Of a DNA stretch of 64,000 nucleotides, positions 8,880 through 18,145 are shown piece by piece. The notes under the pieces were generated by a model, which searched no databases, was not told the DNA's origin, and saw nothing but the letters and a program-made list of their open reading frames with translations. The DNA lies in NCBI RefSeq assembly GCF_002313155.2, contig NZ_NWFK02000001.1, forward strand, positions 1,860,001-1,924,000, read 5' to 3'. Positions within the stretch are counted from its first letter, which is position 1. Every line of letters begins with the position of its first letter. The translations under genes and the position numbers were made by a program. The stretch is from Psychrobacter sp. FDAARGOS_221 (GTDB lineage Bacteria > Pseudomonadota > Gammaproteobacteria > Pseudomonadales > Moraxellaceae).

Positions 8880-9161
8880 TTTTAGTCCTTTTAAATAATG
8901 TTGTGTGCAAGCACTGTTTTATTTTATTGAATGATTAAACCGCAAGCTGATAAGCAAGAAACAAATGTTAAATTAAATCATAACACCCTATACCCATAAA
9001 ATTATTAAGGATTTAATACTATTGTCATATTAAGGTTGTATTCTGATGATAGCCGAGGTGTTGCCTTAATTTTGTAATGCAAAAATGAGCATGACAAGAT
9101 TTAGTATTACACAATTTATCGGTGCGTTTGTCTTTTCTTAATAGACGATAAAGAGGGTGTT

Positions 9162-9239
9162 ATGATTAAGGATCCGATTTATACCATCAGAGCAGTGTCA
9201 CTGATTGTGTTGATTATTACGTTTGCCCTGATACTGTAA
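9162..9239 (+). CDS. Possible 25-residue single-span membrane peptide
   Basis: An ATG preceded by AGAGGG at suitable spacing opens a 25-codon frame with product MIKDPIYTIRAVSLIVLII followed by TFALIL. It has a short charged N-terminus and one hydrophobic segment, which is the shape of many small inner-membrane peptides. There is no homology evidence. It lies in a 570-base stretch between larger genes, and chance occurrence is possible. Confidence 0.3.
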   Translation: MIKDPIYTIRAVSLIVLIITFALIL

Positions 9240-9447
9240 GCTGCTGAGGCGGTATTAACATCAAGTCGGTGTATATAAGCCATTAAGTCGTGGCATATAA
9301 ACGGTTCGAGATTTAAATAGCTCGATAATAACCGCAGCGACCAGCCTCTTTTAGTGAGGCCTAACAGTGACACGCTCATCAGATATGCTAGGATACGATG
9401 AGTATATTTTATGATTTAGGCTTTGATGATAGAGGTTGGTATATGCT

Positions 9448-10080
9448 ATGCACAACTATTTTGACAGCCCTTTTAAAGGCATACCGCTAAAGGAGCAGGT
9501 CACCAATCCTAATATTATCGTTGGTGATTACAGTTATTATTCTGGCTATTATCACGGTCACAGCTTCGATGACTGTGCCCGCTATTTGGCGCCAGACAGA
9601 GATGATGTGGATAAACTCATCATTGGCCGTTATTGCTCTATTGGCTCTGGCGCGGTATTTATGATGGCCGGTAATCAAGGTCATCAAGCGTCTTGGGTCA
9701 CCACCTTTCCCTTCTTTTATCAAGACAATGTCCACTTCGTTGATGCCGTCGATGGTTTTGAGCGGGCAGGTGATACTGTGATTGGCAATGATGTTTGGAT
9801 TGGAACAGAGGCGATGATTATGCCAGGTGTCACCGTTGGCGATGGGGCGATTATTGCCAGTCGTGCAGTGGTTACCAAGGATGTCGAGCCGTATGCAATC
9901 GTGGGCTCAAACCCTGCAAAGCTGATTCGTTATCGTTTCTCACAATCTGAGATAGAGCAGCTACTTGAGATGCAGTGGTGGTTTTGGACAGAAGCACAAA
10001 TCAAAGATGCCATGCCGTTATTATGCTCTGCCAAAATTAATGAGCTTTATGAGTATTGGCAGCGACAGATATCAGGTTAA
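9448..10080 (+). CDS. CatB-type (xenobiotic) O-acetyltransferase
   Basis: This 210-residue enzyme of the left-handed beta-helix family carries acetyl groups from acetyl-CoA to hydroxylated substrates such as chloramphenicol or streptogramin A. It follows the CatB pattern closely: NYFDSPFKG start, [59 protein letters not shown], then [15 protein letters not shown]. The hexapeptide repeats (about 65-165) and the family's catalytic His in the YHGHS segment are present. The start is placed at ATG 9448 because CatB proteins begin with MxNYF; a TTG 12 bases upstream abuts AGAGG and is less likely. A terminator follows. Whether it confers resistance cannot be judged from sequence. Confidence 0.9.
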   Translation: MHNYFDSPFKGIPLKEQVTNPNIIVGDYSYYSGYYHGHSFDDCARYLAPDRDDVDKLIIGRYCSIGSGAVFMMAGNQGHQASWVTTFPFFYQDNVHFVDAVDGFERAGDTVIGNDVWIGTEAMIMPGVTVGDGAIIASRAVVTKDVEPYAIVGSNPAKLIRYRFSQSEIEQLLEMQWWFWTEAQIKDAMPLLCSAKINELYEYWQRQISG

Positions 10081-10093
10081 AATTTGATTTAAT

Positions 10094-10127
10094 AAAAAAA
10101 GCAGCGGTGTCACCGCTACTTTTTTTA
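10094..10127 (+). terminator. Rho-independent terminator after the CatB-like gene
   Basis: The AGCGG/CCGCT stem is extended by facing A and T runs. It starts about 14 bases after the stop codon. Confidence 0.85.
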
Positions 10128-10291
10128 TGGGTATGATGTTTGTTAAACCTGCCCGAATTAAGCACTTTTAATCTTTTAAAATCTAAGTAAAGCCTTACGC
10201 CTCTATACCTTCTTACAGATACCGTTTTTAATATCTGATACACTGCATATACCTATAAATCAAATATAACAGCCTGCCAATTAGAGCCTAT

Positions 10292-10861
10292 ATGACCACA
10301 GATGACATCGACAAACCCTCGAAGAAAATAAAGCACCCTACGCCTGTAAATCAAGCGGATGAGCTTCTTTCAGCATTTGTTGGTGATCAATATAACCGTT
10401 ACTATCGCAATAAATGGTTTAAAGGCAGTCAAGCCCATCTTAATTTCTCTAAGATAGCGTTATCACTACCAAGCTTTAATCTTGCTGGTCTTATTTTTAA
10501 TATAGCTTGGCTTTGTTATCGCAGAATGATTATCTATGCAGCACTTTATTTGTCATTCGTTAGCCTCATCGATGTCATGCTGATGCATGTATTGGGCAGG
10601 GCTGCCTATAATGAGCTACCTGTCGCATCCTATTTTATCTTCGGCGTTATCTTAGCCTTCTTTTGTAACCATATTTATTTATACTTTAGTATCAAACAAG
10701 TCAACAAAGCATTGGCGCAGTCCGATAATATCGAAACAGCCAAGGCTTGGTTGATTGAACGAGGTGGTACCTCTCTAGGTTCAGCAATTGGTGGTACGCT
10801 ACTTATATTAATAATATCTGCTATTTTAAGATATATGCTTGCACCTAATTGGTATGGGTAA
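10292..10861 (+). CDS. DUF2628-like membrane protein, 189 aa
   Basis: A hydrophilic N-terminus (about 60 residues, with a YNRYYRNKWFKG segment) is followed by three membrane segments (about 68-88 with FNLAGLIFNIAWLCYRRM, 95-125 and 165-185). The pattern of a YY..KW region, then NxxxxxFxxxWxxYRRM, resembles DUF2628 proteins, whose function is unknown. The ribosome site is weak (GAGCC), so the start is less certain. The gene stands alone between a terminator and a convergent operon. Confidence 0.65.
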   Translation: MTTDDIDKPSKKIKHPTPVNQADELLSAFVGDQYNRYYRNKWFKGSQAHLNFSKIALSLPSFNLAGLIFNIAWLCYRRMIIYAALYLSFVSLIDVMLMHVLGRAAYNELPVASYFIFGVILAFFCNHIYLYFSIKQVNKALAQSDNIETAKAWLIERGGTSLGSAIGGTLLILIISAILRYMLAPNWYG

Positions 10862-11009
10862 TTTAAAACATCGAAAATATCATTATAGATAACCAAGATA
10901 GACTAAGGTGTTGTGATTACACCGGCTATCACTGTTGCTGATGGAGCAGAACCTACGCTATTTTCAATAGTTAATTTAAACCCTAGAGCTATTACTGGCT
11001 TAATATTAA

Positions 11010-11648
11010 CTACTCTGTCTCTTCTTCTGTCATCATTCCGCCTTTAATCACTTCAAATTCGCTATTTACCATATCCGCTAATAAAGGCTCGCCTTGCTGG
11101 TTAACTCGAAACAGGCCATATTCAGCCGCTTCATAGTCTTTTGCATGACCTTCCTGAAAGAAAAAGGCATTGGTCGCAAATTTGATGCTACCATTGCGAA
11201 TCCTAAAGTGTAACGCCATTTCATCAGAGGCAAGGCTAGCCCTATCAAAGCTGTCTACCGATTCAAAAGGCACCAAGCGTTCAAAGTGGGCCACGTTATG
11301 GTCATCTACTTTGACAATGGCAATGCCGTCACTGTTGTATTCGAAGTCATGGGTGATGTTTTTATCGTCTGCTCGGTTTTTTCGAATGTCTTTTAATGCC
11401 TCAGTAATATCATCAGCAATGGCAAAGTTAAGCCGCATATAATCGCCTTGCATCAGTCCTCTAGGGTCAACTGGCGCTAGCTCTAATAGCACAGTATCTC
11501 CTGTGTTCAGATGCGTTTCATACTTGTTAATGGTGACATTCATTATCACTAAGACAGCAATCAAGGTCAGCAAAGCGATGCTAATTTTAATCGGTGTCGA
11601 TAGTGGTTTGTTTACACCCGATCCATTATTAGAAATAGCAATACTCAT
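11010..11648 (-). CDS. GDYXXLXY-domain protein
   Basis: This 212-residue protein has an N-terminal membrane anchor (about 20-42, ISIALLTLIAVLVIMNVTI) and a periplasmic domain. The signature region LELAPVDPRGLMQGDYMRL, ending in GDYMRLNF, defines the GDYXXLXY family. The start ATG overlaps the stop of the upstream DUF2157/DUF4401 gene (ATGA), so the two are translationally coupled. This pairing is a recurring arrangement for these families. Its function is unknown; a role with the partner membrane protein is inferred. Confidence 0.85.
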   Translation of the reverse strand: MSIAISNNGSGVNKPLSTPIKISIALLTLIAVLVIMNVTINKYETHLNTGDTVLLELAPVDPRGLMQGDYMRLNFAIADDITEALKDIRKNRADDKNITHDFEYNSDGIAIVKVDDHNVAHFERLVPFESVDSFDRASLASDEMALHFRIRNGSIKFATNAFFFQEGHAKDYEAAEYGLFRVNQQGEPLLADMVNSEFEVIKGGMMTEEETE

Positions 11649-14002
11649 TCGCCTGACTCCTTGTCGTTAGCCTGACCTTGGTGGGTGTTAAGACTGTGAT
11701 TGTCAGTTTGCATGGTTTTAGTGTTTGTTTGAGATACTAAGTCGGTATAACTAAGCGACTTAGCAAAATAATTACTGATCAATAGCCAACGGATTACTAG
11801 CAACGCCACACCGACGGCAAGCATTGATAGTGATTTGACCAGTAGCGTGGTATCTAGCTGATAGTAATACCAAAATATATAGCCGACCAGTGCGATGGTT
11901 GCCAATGCTATGATGCGCTTTTGCTGATTTGCCATAGCAATCACGATGACCAAGCAGGTTGCTAGTAGCCCTGAGACATAGACCGATAAGATGCCCAGTG
12001 TCATCACTGTTGCTGCGATAATGACGCCAGTTTTGGAATTTAAACCGCTGTTATAACGGCGCAATAAAATATGTGTCGCATATAAGCTGACAGCAATCAG
12101 TAAGCCTTGAGCTAGAGGGTAGTGGTAATGGAATTCATTGACTGTGTTGGCAATAGCACCGCCATATTCAGCGGAGATAAACAACACTGAAACCACCAGT
12201 AACAGTAGCATGCTGGCGTAGGCCAACGGTTGGAATAATGCACGCGCTTTAGGACGGTTGCTGGGTTTAATAAATTGTAAAAACTGATCAGCTTGTAAGC
12301 TAAACACACATAAAGTAAGTGCCAATAGCGCAGCAGAAAGCTCTGGCGCTTGATAGTAAGCCAGCAGCCACAGCACGCAGGATAGGGCAACAGCCGCATT
12401 CATTAAACGATGCAAGAAGTCATTAACCAATAAATATAACAGCAGCTGTAACACAATCAGAATGGTCACGCTTAGTGGTGCTGAGTCGAGTGTGCCAAAA
12501 AGTGCCACTGTTAAAAATAGTTGACCAGCCACACTAAACGGATAGGCAAGGCTATTGATAAAGGTTTGGGACTGTTGGCTATTGATTTTAAAAACGAGCA
12601 AGCTTATTGATAATAAAATAAACCCGACAATCATTTGTGTGATAGTGCTATCAAGACTGTTAGACATTAATAGCACCAAAAAGCCAATCATTAATAGCCC
12701 GGATACCAAGCCACTCAAGCCTAAAAATAGGTGTAAATACCAAGGCGTGGACTCTGATGCTTGGTTGCTGTCTATGCTGTCTAATACGGCTGAAGGCTCT
12801 GATGTGGCATCGTCTGATGGGTGCTGACTGGCCGTATAGGCGGGTGAGTCTGACTGAGTTTCTTTAATCTTATCAGCCTCTTTAATCTTAATAACCGATA
12901 GAAGCCAAGATACGGTACCGGCACTGATTGCACTAAATAAAATGGTTAATAGGAAAAAACCAAACACATCTAACGAATCTAATAGGAAGTCTGCTGACCA
13001 AGCCATCACCACGATGATTATTGAGCCACACAAATAGGCCAGCATTAATATATCAATCTGCTTTACCCGAAAGCGCCAATATAGGTATCCCATAAAGCCC
13101 GCCCATAGTAGGAAGGTCACAAATACTGAGAGGTGATTGTCATAATAGCCCCAGATGCCAAATAAGCCCAAATTAGTGGTGTAAAAAGTCGCTACTGCTC
13201 CAACCACATAGGTGCTCCAGTGATACTCGCTATTGAGTAGGCGAGTATGCAGTGCTTTGTATTGTGCTAATCCACTATGTTCAGTATTGTGCTCGCTAAT
13301 ATGCGCGGTAGGGTGTTCACCATTTAATGAGACACCATGCGCTCGATTGGGCATAAATACTAGCCATAAAACCAGTGCTGCGATGTTTAATACAGCAGAC
13401 GCCATTAAGTAAACCGATGTAATATCTAGACCCATCAACCCATGGGTGGCCAACCAAAAGCCAGCGCTACCAGCGGACAAACTCAAGCTTAGGTTGAGAA
13501 GACCGAGCCAAACGAGCCACAGTGCTGGCAGGCGTGCAATCAGCACCCAAGGGATGATAAACAATGCCCAATTAAAGAACAGTTGCCAAGTATCTGCGCC
13601 TGTTTGATAGACCTGACCAAATAACGCTAATAAGCTGCCGGTTAAGATACTAGCGACAACCAACAGTAACTGCTGCGCTAACTGAAAGCGGCGCTGATAG
13701 GCAAGCAGTGCATAGCCCAAAATACTAGCAACCAATGACCCCTCAACCAGTGCAAACTTTGCCATCTTGCCCATATCTGACCAGTTATAAGCCACAAAAA
13801 ACACCAACGCCAATACCACGGCAATGGCGCCAATAATCAGTAATGACTTATCAAAGAACTGTAGCCAACTCTGACGGCTGGGGAGATGGTCAGTTTGGTT
13901 ATGATGGGGATAACCAGACAGTGATTGGTTTTGAGATTGAGTAGCGTCGGTGCTGCTATCTAAAGCGTCAGTAGCTGAATGAAGCGGTGGCCTTGAGGGC
14001 AT
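11645..14002 (-). CDS. DUF2157 / DUF4401 polytopic membrane protein
   Basis: The 785 residues carry about 20 hydrophobic segments. The N-terminal third (about 45-250, with FVAYNWSDMGKMAKFA and LFGQVYQTGADTW) fits DUF2157. The C-terminal part (about 430-750) fits DUF4401. Between them is a hydrophilic loop with His- and Asp/Ser-rich stretches. It overlaps the GDYXXLXY gene by four bases. The biochemical role is not known. The long hydrophilic N-terminus (about 45 residues, Ser/Gln/Asp-rich) is probably cytoplasmic. Confidence 0.8.
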   Translation of the reverse strand: MPSRPPLHSATDALDSSTDATQSQNQSLSGYPHHNQTDHLPSRQSWLQFFDKSLLIIGAIAVVLALVFFVAYNWSDMGKMAKFALVEGSLVASILGYALLAYQRRFQLAQQLLLVVASILTGSLLALFGQVYQTGADTWQLFFNWALFIIPWVLIARLPALWLVWLGLLNLSLSLSAGSAGFWLATHGLMGLDITSVYLMASAVLNIAALVLWLVFMPNRAHGVSLNGEHPTAHISEHNTEHSGLAQYKALHTRLLNSEYHWSTYVVGAVATFYTTNLGLFGIWGYYDNHLSVFVTFLLWAGFMGYLYWRFRVKQIDILMLAYLCGSIIIVVMAWSADFLLDSLDVFGFFLLTILFSAISAGTVSWLLSVIKIKEADKIKETQSDSPAYTASQHPSDDATSEPSAVLDSIDSNQASESTPWYLHLFLGLSGLVSGLLMIGFLVLLMSNSLDSTITQMIVGFILLSISLLVFKINSQQSQTFINSLAYPFSVAGQLFLTVALFGTLDSAPLSVTILIVLQLLLYLLVNDFLHRLMNAAVALSCVLWLLAYYQAPELSAALLALTLCVFSLQADQFLQFIKPSNRPKARALFQPLAYASMLLLLVVSVLFISAEYGGAIANTVNEFHYHYPLAQGLLIAVSLYATHILLRRYNSGLNSKTGVIIAATVMTLGILSVYVSGLLATCLVIVIAMANQQKRIIALATIALVGYIFWYYYQLDTTLLVKSLSMLAVGVALLVIRWLLISNYFAKSLSYTDLVSQTNTKTMQTDNHSLNTHQGQANDKESGE

Positions 14003-14174
14003 GAGTAAATACGTCCTGTAACTTGTAGCCTGTAATAATAGGGAGTTTGAGTTTTCAACACTATAAAGCTGTAAACCCTATTAAGCGTTAAACAATAAAG
14101 GTTTTAGAAATATAGATAAATAATAGCATTAATAACAACCACTGATGATGACAATCAGTATAACCATTGATATA

Positions 14175-14213
14175 AAAAAAATAGCGCTGCCCAGATGGAC
14201 AGCGCTATTTTTT
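14175..14213 (-). terminator. Terminator downstream of the MDR oxidoreductase gene
   Basis: A TAGCGCTG / CAGCGCTA stem with a short loop is flanked by A and T runs. It lies about 30 bases past the stop codon at 14245 and could work in both directions. Confidence 0.85.
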
Positions 14214-14244
14214 GTAGTGAATAGAACTCTATTCAATAAGTGAT

Positions 14245-15222
14245 TTAAAGCTTTAACAATACCTTGCCTGCTTTGCCTTTTTGCACCTTACCTGATACCG
14301 CTTGTTTGATATCGTCTAAGTCATAAACCGCTTCAATCGGCAGAGTCATTTGACGGTTCAGCGCACGTTGAGTAAGTTCATTAATGAGGCGGCGTTTGTT
14401 TTGCAAATCCATCTCACGACTGGTTTTACTGCCCCAAAAACCTTTAACAACTGCTTGCTTAAAGATAAGCATGCTGGGGTTTAAGATCATCGGCTGACCC
14501 GACATCACCCCAAAAGATACCAGCGTGCCGCCTTCGCCAAGTAGTGATAGCAAGTCACCACTGGCTTCACCACCAAGCGAGTCTGCTGCGGCACTGATTG
14601 GCGCGTCACCAACGATGCGACGTACTTGATCCTTCCAGTCTGACTCTGAGGTATCGACCACATGCTCAATACCCAAGTTTTTTAATGCTTGCACGGCTTC
14701 GGCACGGCGTACCAAGCTAATGCTGTGCACACCGCGCGCAGCGGCGAGCATGGCAAAGGTTTTGCCCACTGCACCATTGGCGGCATTTAATATAGCCCAT
14801 TGACCGGGTTTGACGTCTAAAAACTCAAGCAGCATTAAGGCACTTAACGGCATCGCAATCAGCTGAGCGGCCATCTCATCTTCTAGTTCATCAGGCACGG
14901 GGAATACCATTTTCGCAGGCGCGGTGAAATACTCGGCCCAAGTGCCAGTGACGCTGGCTGCGGCAACCCGTTGACCGACCTCAAAGCCCTCAACCTCAGA
15001 GCCAATGGCATCGATAACCCCAAGAGCCTCACTACCGGCAATGGCTGGCAGCTCAGGTTTATCACCGTACTGCCCTCTGATGGTGACCAAATCATGGTTA
15101 TGGATAGAGGCCAAGATGGTTTTGATACGTACTTCATGTGGCGCTGGTTCAGGTTTAGGCGCATCGACAATCTCTAATACGTCAGAGGGTTTGCCATAAC
15201 TATTATAAGAAGCTGATTTCAT
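14245..15222 (-). CDS. Zinc-free MDR-family NAD(P)H oxidoreductase (quinone/enoyl reductase-like)
   Basis: This 325-residue medium-chain dehydrogenase/reductase has an N-terminal GroES-like domain (about 1-125) and a Rossmann domain with NAANGAVGK (about 145-153) for NADP(H). The catalytic and structural zinc cysteines of true alcohol dehydrogenases are absent, which places it with quinone oxidoreductase or trans-2-enoyl reductase-like members. The VSFGVMSGQPM and VKGFWGSK segments resemble the enoyl-thioester reductase branch. The substrate is unknown. It is monocistronic, with a terminator of its own. Confidence 0.85.
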   Translation of the reverse strand: MKSASYNSYGKPSDVLEIVDAPKPEPAPHEVRIKTILASIHNHDLVTIRGQYGDKPELPAIAGSEALGVIDAIGSEVEGFEVGQRVAAASVTGTWAEYFTAPAKMVFPVPDELEDEMAAQLIAMPLSALMLLEFLDVKPGQWAILNAANGAVGKTFAMLAAARGVHSISLVRRAEAVQALKNLGIEHVVDTSESDWKDQVRRIVGDAPISAAADSLGGEASGDLLSLLGEGGTLVSFGVMSGQPMILNPSMLIFKQAVVKGFWGSKTSREMDLQNKRRLINELTQRALNRQMTLPIEAVYDLDDIKQAVSGKVQKGKAGKVLLKL

Positions 15223-15947
15223 AGTGAATGTCCTTAAATTTTTATCATTAGAATTTTTGTCTTTGTTATTAGAGCTTAGCTATCAAGTAAGCTTAAATTT
15301 ATCAATCAATAGATAAGTACTACCGTAACAAGCGTGACGGATTATTCTCAGTTAGATTTTGGTTACTTTGTGGCTATTGAAGCAGTATTCGGCTGTTTAT
15401 GGTGTCAGATTTGATGGTTTGAGGTTTTATGATGTGAACGGGTGTTTTAGCCTATTATTTGTTTTTATCCTATCGATGTTGATAAACCATACTCTGATTG
15501 TGGTTAAGTTTATAAGCGTATATTGATCATTAATTTTAATAAAAGCGTAATAAAAACAATATTTTATGACTATAAGCAAAGTGAATAGCGAGTATAGCGT
15601 TAATAAATTGTATTTCTGTAATGCTCTAAAAACCTAGCCTAACAGGTCGCTGATACTGCCTATATAACAGGTTGTTATGAAAATTTATTGACAAGCACAT
15701 ATATTTTTTTTATTAATATGTTTACAATCTAAGACAACCGTTAAGTTTTGTCAGTGTCATAATGACAAATGTTAAAATAATTCTCTAAAATAAAGCCCGC
15801 TATCAAAGGGCTTATTACTATTTTATACAGTCCCTAAGATGACAGGTCATATTCTTGTCACTTAAGGCCTTTTATTATTTTTATATAACGGATGATATTA
15901 GAATTTTAGCAATTTATTTACTCGCTCCCAATAAAAAGGACTTCATT
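15223..15947. other. Intergenic region with the opp promoter and a long leader
   Basis: About 700 bases separate the divergent MDR gene and oppA. The first 450 bases show no supported gene. A strong sigma-70 type promoter lies at 15688-15716. A small AAGCCC / GGGCTT hairpin (15793-15813) followed by a T-containing stretch lies between promoter and start. The leader is therefore about 220 bases long. Confidence 0.55.
15688..15716 (+). promoter_or_regulatory. Sigma-70 type promoter of the opp operon
   Basis: TTGACA (15688-15693) and TATTAA (15711-15716) are separated by exactly 17 bases of very AT-rich DNA. It lies about 230 bases before the first oppA start. Confidence 0.7.
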
Positions 15948-17612
15948 GTGCATAAAACAACTGTATTAAATCGTCTATTTCTACCGACTACCCTTGCGCT
16001 ATCAGTAATGATGGCAGGCTGTGGTGGTGATAACAGTGCAACCAGCAGTTCAGCAGATATTGACCCGAATGTCATGGCAGACAAACAAGAGATGGTCATC
16101 AATAATGGCGCTGAGCCTGAATCATTAGACCCGCACAAAGTATCGGGCGTACCAGAAGCCAATATCTTACGTCAAATATTAGTCGGATTGGCCTCGACAG
16201 ATAGCGAAGGCAAAACTGTACCAGGTATGGCTGAGAGCTGGGAGTCTGAAGATAACAAGGTATGGATCTTCAAATTACGTGATGCCAACTGGTCGAATGG
16301 CGATCCAGTGACCGCCGAAGACTTTGCTTACAGTATGCGCCGTGTGGTGGATCCGAATACCGCATCGCCTTATGCCAGTTACTTCGCTGATGCCAAAGTG
16401 GTTGGTGCTGATGCCATTATTAATGGTGAAGCCTCGCCTGACACTCTAGGGGTTAAGGCTATTGATGATAAGACGCTACAGGTGACTTTATCAGAGCCAG
16501 TTCCTTATTTTCCTGACATGCTAATCCATACCTCAACCAAGCCGGTGCATAAGAAGACGGTTGAGCAATTTGGTGATAAATGGACAGATCCTGCCAATAT
16601 GGTAGTCAACGGTCCTTACAAGGTACAAGATTGGCAAGTTAATGATAAGATCGTATTAACCCGTAACGAAAGTTATTTTGACAATGCCAATACTAAGCTA
16701 GAACAAATTACCATGTTGGCCATCCCATCAAGTACGACCGATGTGTCACGTTATCAAGCTGGTGAGATTGATGTCACTTATAATGAAATTCCAGCAGAGC
16801 AGTTCAGCTCACTAAAAGATCAGTTAGGCGATCAGGTGCAGGTATCTCCAATGCTATGTACCTATTATTATGAATTTAATACAGTTAAAGCGCCATTCAA
16901 TGATGCGCGTGTGCGTCGTGCGTTAGCGTTGGCATTAGATCGTAATACCATTACCGATAAGGTAGTGGGACAAGGTCAAACTCCAGCCTATCAGCTGACG
17001 CCTGTGGCAACCAATAACATGAGCAATAACACGCCTGAGTGGGAGAGCTGGGATCAAGCAAAACGTGTTGAAGAAGCGAAGAAACTGTTAAACGAAGCCG
17101 GTTATAGCGCCAGCAATCCTTTAACCTTTGAGCTACTTTACAACACCAATGATAACCACAAGAAAATCGCTGTAGCGGCAAGCTCGCTTTGGAAACAAGC
17201 ACTTGGCGAAGACATGGTGAATGTGGAGTTGGTCAATAAAGAATGGAAAACCTATCTAGACACACGCCGTAACGGTAACTACCAAATATCACGTGCCGCT
17301 TGGTGTGGTGACTATAATGAGCCGTCTACCTTCTTAAATATTGTCAAATCTGGCAACAGTAATAACCATGGTAAATATTCAAGCACTCAGTTTGATAACT
17401 TAATGACTCAAACCCTTAAGACTGGGGTGACTGCTGAGGAGCGTGCTGAGCTATATAAGCAAGCAGAAGTCCAGTTAGATACTGATATGCCATTATTAAA
17501 TATATATCACTATGTTAGCCCACGTTTGGTTAAGCCGTATGTTATTGGATTCCCAACCAAGGATGCGTTGGATAACTGGCAGGGCAAAGACATTCATATT
17601 GCTAAGTATTAG
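15948..17612 (+). CDS. oppA: Oligopeptide ABC transporter substrate-binding lipoprotein, copy 1
   Basis: OppA captures peptides in the periplasm and delivers them to OppBCDF. The GTG at 15948 is chosen because AAAAAGGA lies 7 bases upstream and the resulting N-terminus is a typical lipoprotein signal with lipobox VMMAGC (Cys25). An upstream TTG would add 31 unrelated residues. The 554-residue protein has the SBP_bac_5 fold: NNGAEPESLDPHKV, LVGLASTDSEGK, KLRDANWSNGDPVTAEDF and DARVRRALALALDR. It is about 70% similar by eye to the second copy at 18146. It lies first in the opp cluster. Confidence 0.93.
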   Translation: MHKTTVLNRLFLPTTLALSVMMAGCGGDNSATSSSADIDPNVMADKQEMVINNGAEPESLDPHKVSGVPEANILRQILVGLASTDSEGKTVPGMAESWESEDNKVWIFKLRDANWSNGDPVTAEDFAYSMRRVVDPNTASPYASYFADAKVVGADAIINGEASPDTLGVKAIDDKTLQVTLSEPVPYFPDMLIHTSTKPVHKKTVEQFGDKWTDPANMVVNGPYKVQDWQVNDKIVLTRNESYFDNANTKLEQITMLAIPSSTTDVSRYQAGEIDVTYNEIPAEQFSSLKDQLGDQVQVSPMLCTYYYEFNTVKAPFNDARVRRALALALDRNTITDKVVGQGQTPAYQLTPVATNNMSNNTPEWESWDQAKRVEEAKKLLNEAGYSASNPLTFELLYNTNDNHKKIAVAASSLWKQALGEDMVNVELVNKEWKTYLDTRRNGNYQISRAAWCGDYNEPSTFLNIVKSGNSNNHGKYSSTQFDNLMTQTLKTGVTAEERAELYKQAEVQLDTDMPLLNIYHYVSPRLVKPYVIGFPTKDALDNWQGKDIHIAKY

Positions 17613-17646
17613 ACCTTGTTATAGATTTTAATTGCCTTAAACCCAA

Positions 17647-17670
17647 GTCGGCTGACCAGAGTCAGCCGAC
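17647..17670 (+). terminator. Perfect hairpin after oppA copy 1 (attenuating or 3'-end stabilising)
   Basis: GTCGGCTGAC, a CAGA loop and GTCAGCCGAC form a perfect 10-bp stem about 35 bases after the stop. No T-run follows, so it is not a classical terminator. Confidence 0.5.
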
Positions 17671-17964
17671 TCACCTCAGAATAAGGTAGCTTTGCTTGGT
17701 GTCATTGCAACGATGCAACAAGCTTGCACCCGCCATGCACAGTGCCTTCTTCTACCGGTGGTATTAATATCGTTATTCAGCATTAAATCGTTACAGTGTC
17801 AGACTCGCTTAACGTACGCCGTACTGTCTCCTGTCTGCTTTGTATCGGCTTAACCGCTGACTGACTGTTGCTCAGAATTTCTTATTTTTAATTTTATACT
17901 TTATTTTAAAATCTCGGCTGAGAGGCCGACCCCATTTGCCTCGTGCTATTGATATGCGTTGTGC

Positions 17965-18072
17965 TAGAGTCAGAGAAGTCTAAAATGGTTACAAGGCAAC
18001 CGAGCGCAAGTACTACATAATGTAGGCTTAGCGAGGTTAACACCGTAACCGTTTAGTCTTTCGCTGACTATA
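17965..18072 (+). repeat. 108-bp palindromic repeat (MITE-like), copy 1
   Basis: The element can fold on itself almost end to end. Its termini are TAGAGTCA and TGACTATA. Inner arms GGTTACAAGGCAACCGAGCG and CGAGGTTAACACCGTAACC are imperfectly complementary. The reverse complement of 19854-19960 matches it at about 93% by eye. It ends 73 bases before the oppA copy 2 start, so it lies in the leader or promoter region of that gene. Confidence 0.85.
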
Positions 18073-18145
18073 TCGAAATAGTACTTGGCGTCTTGTTATG
18101 TATCGTTTCATCGATATTGCCGTTAACTTAAACAAGGACGTCTAT

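Larger units (their letters stand above)
17613..18145. other. Intergenic region between the two oppA copies
   Basis: It contains a perfect 10-bp hairpin just after oppA copy 1 (17647-17670), about 290 bases with no supported gene, and a 108-bp palindromic repeat (17965-18072) immediately before copy 2. The hairpin lacks a T-run and may stabilise the upstream message or cause partial termination. Confidence 0.6.

Noticed and set aside
9179..9379. 66-codon minus-strand frame upstream of the CatB-like gene
   Set aside because: No ribosome site, odd composition, and it overlaps the better-supported small plus-strand frame.
10910..11000. Short open stretch (GVVITPAITVADGA) resembling a hexapeptide-repeat protein
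   Set aside because: Too short, no start or ribosome site, and the match to acetyltransferase repeats is weak; treated as non-coding.
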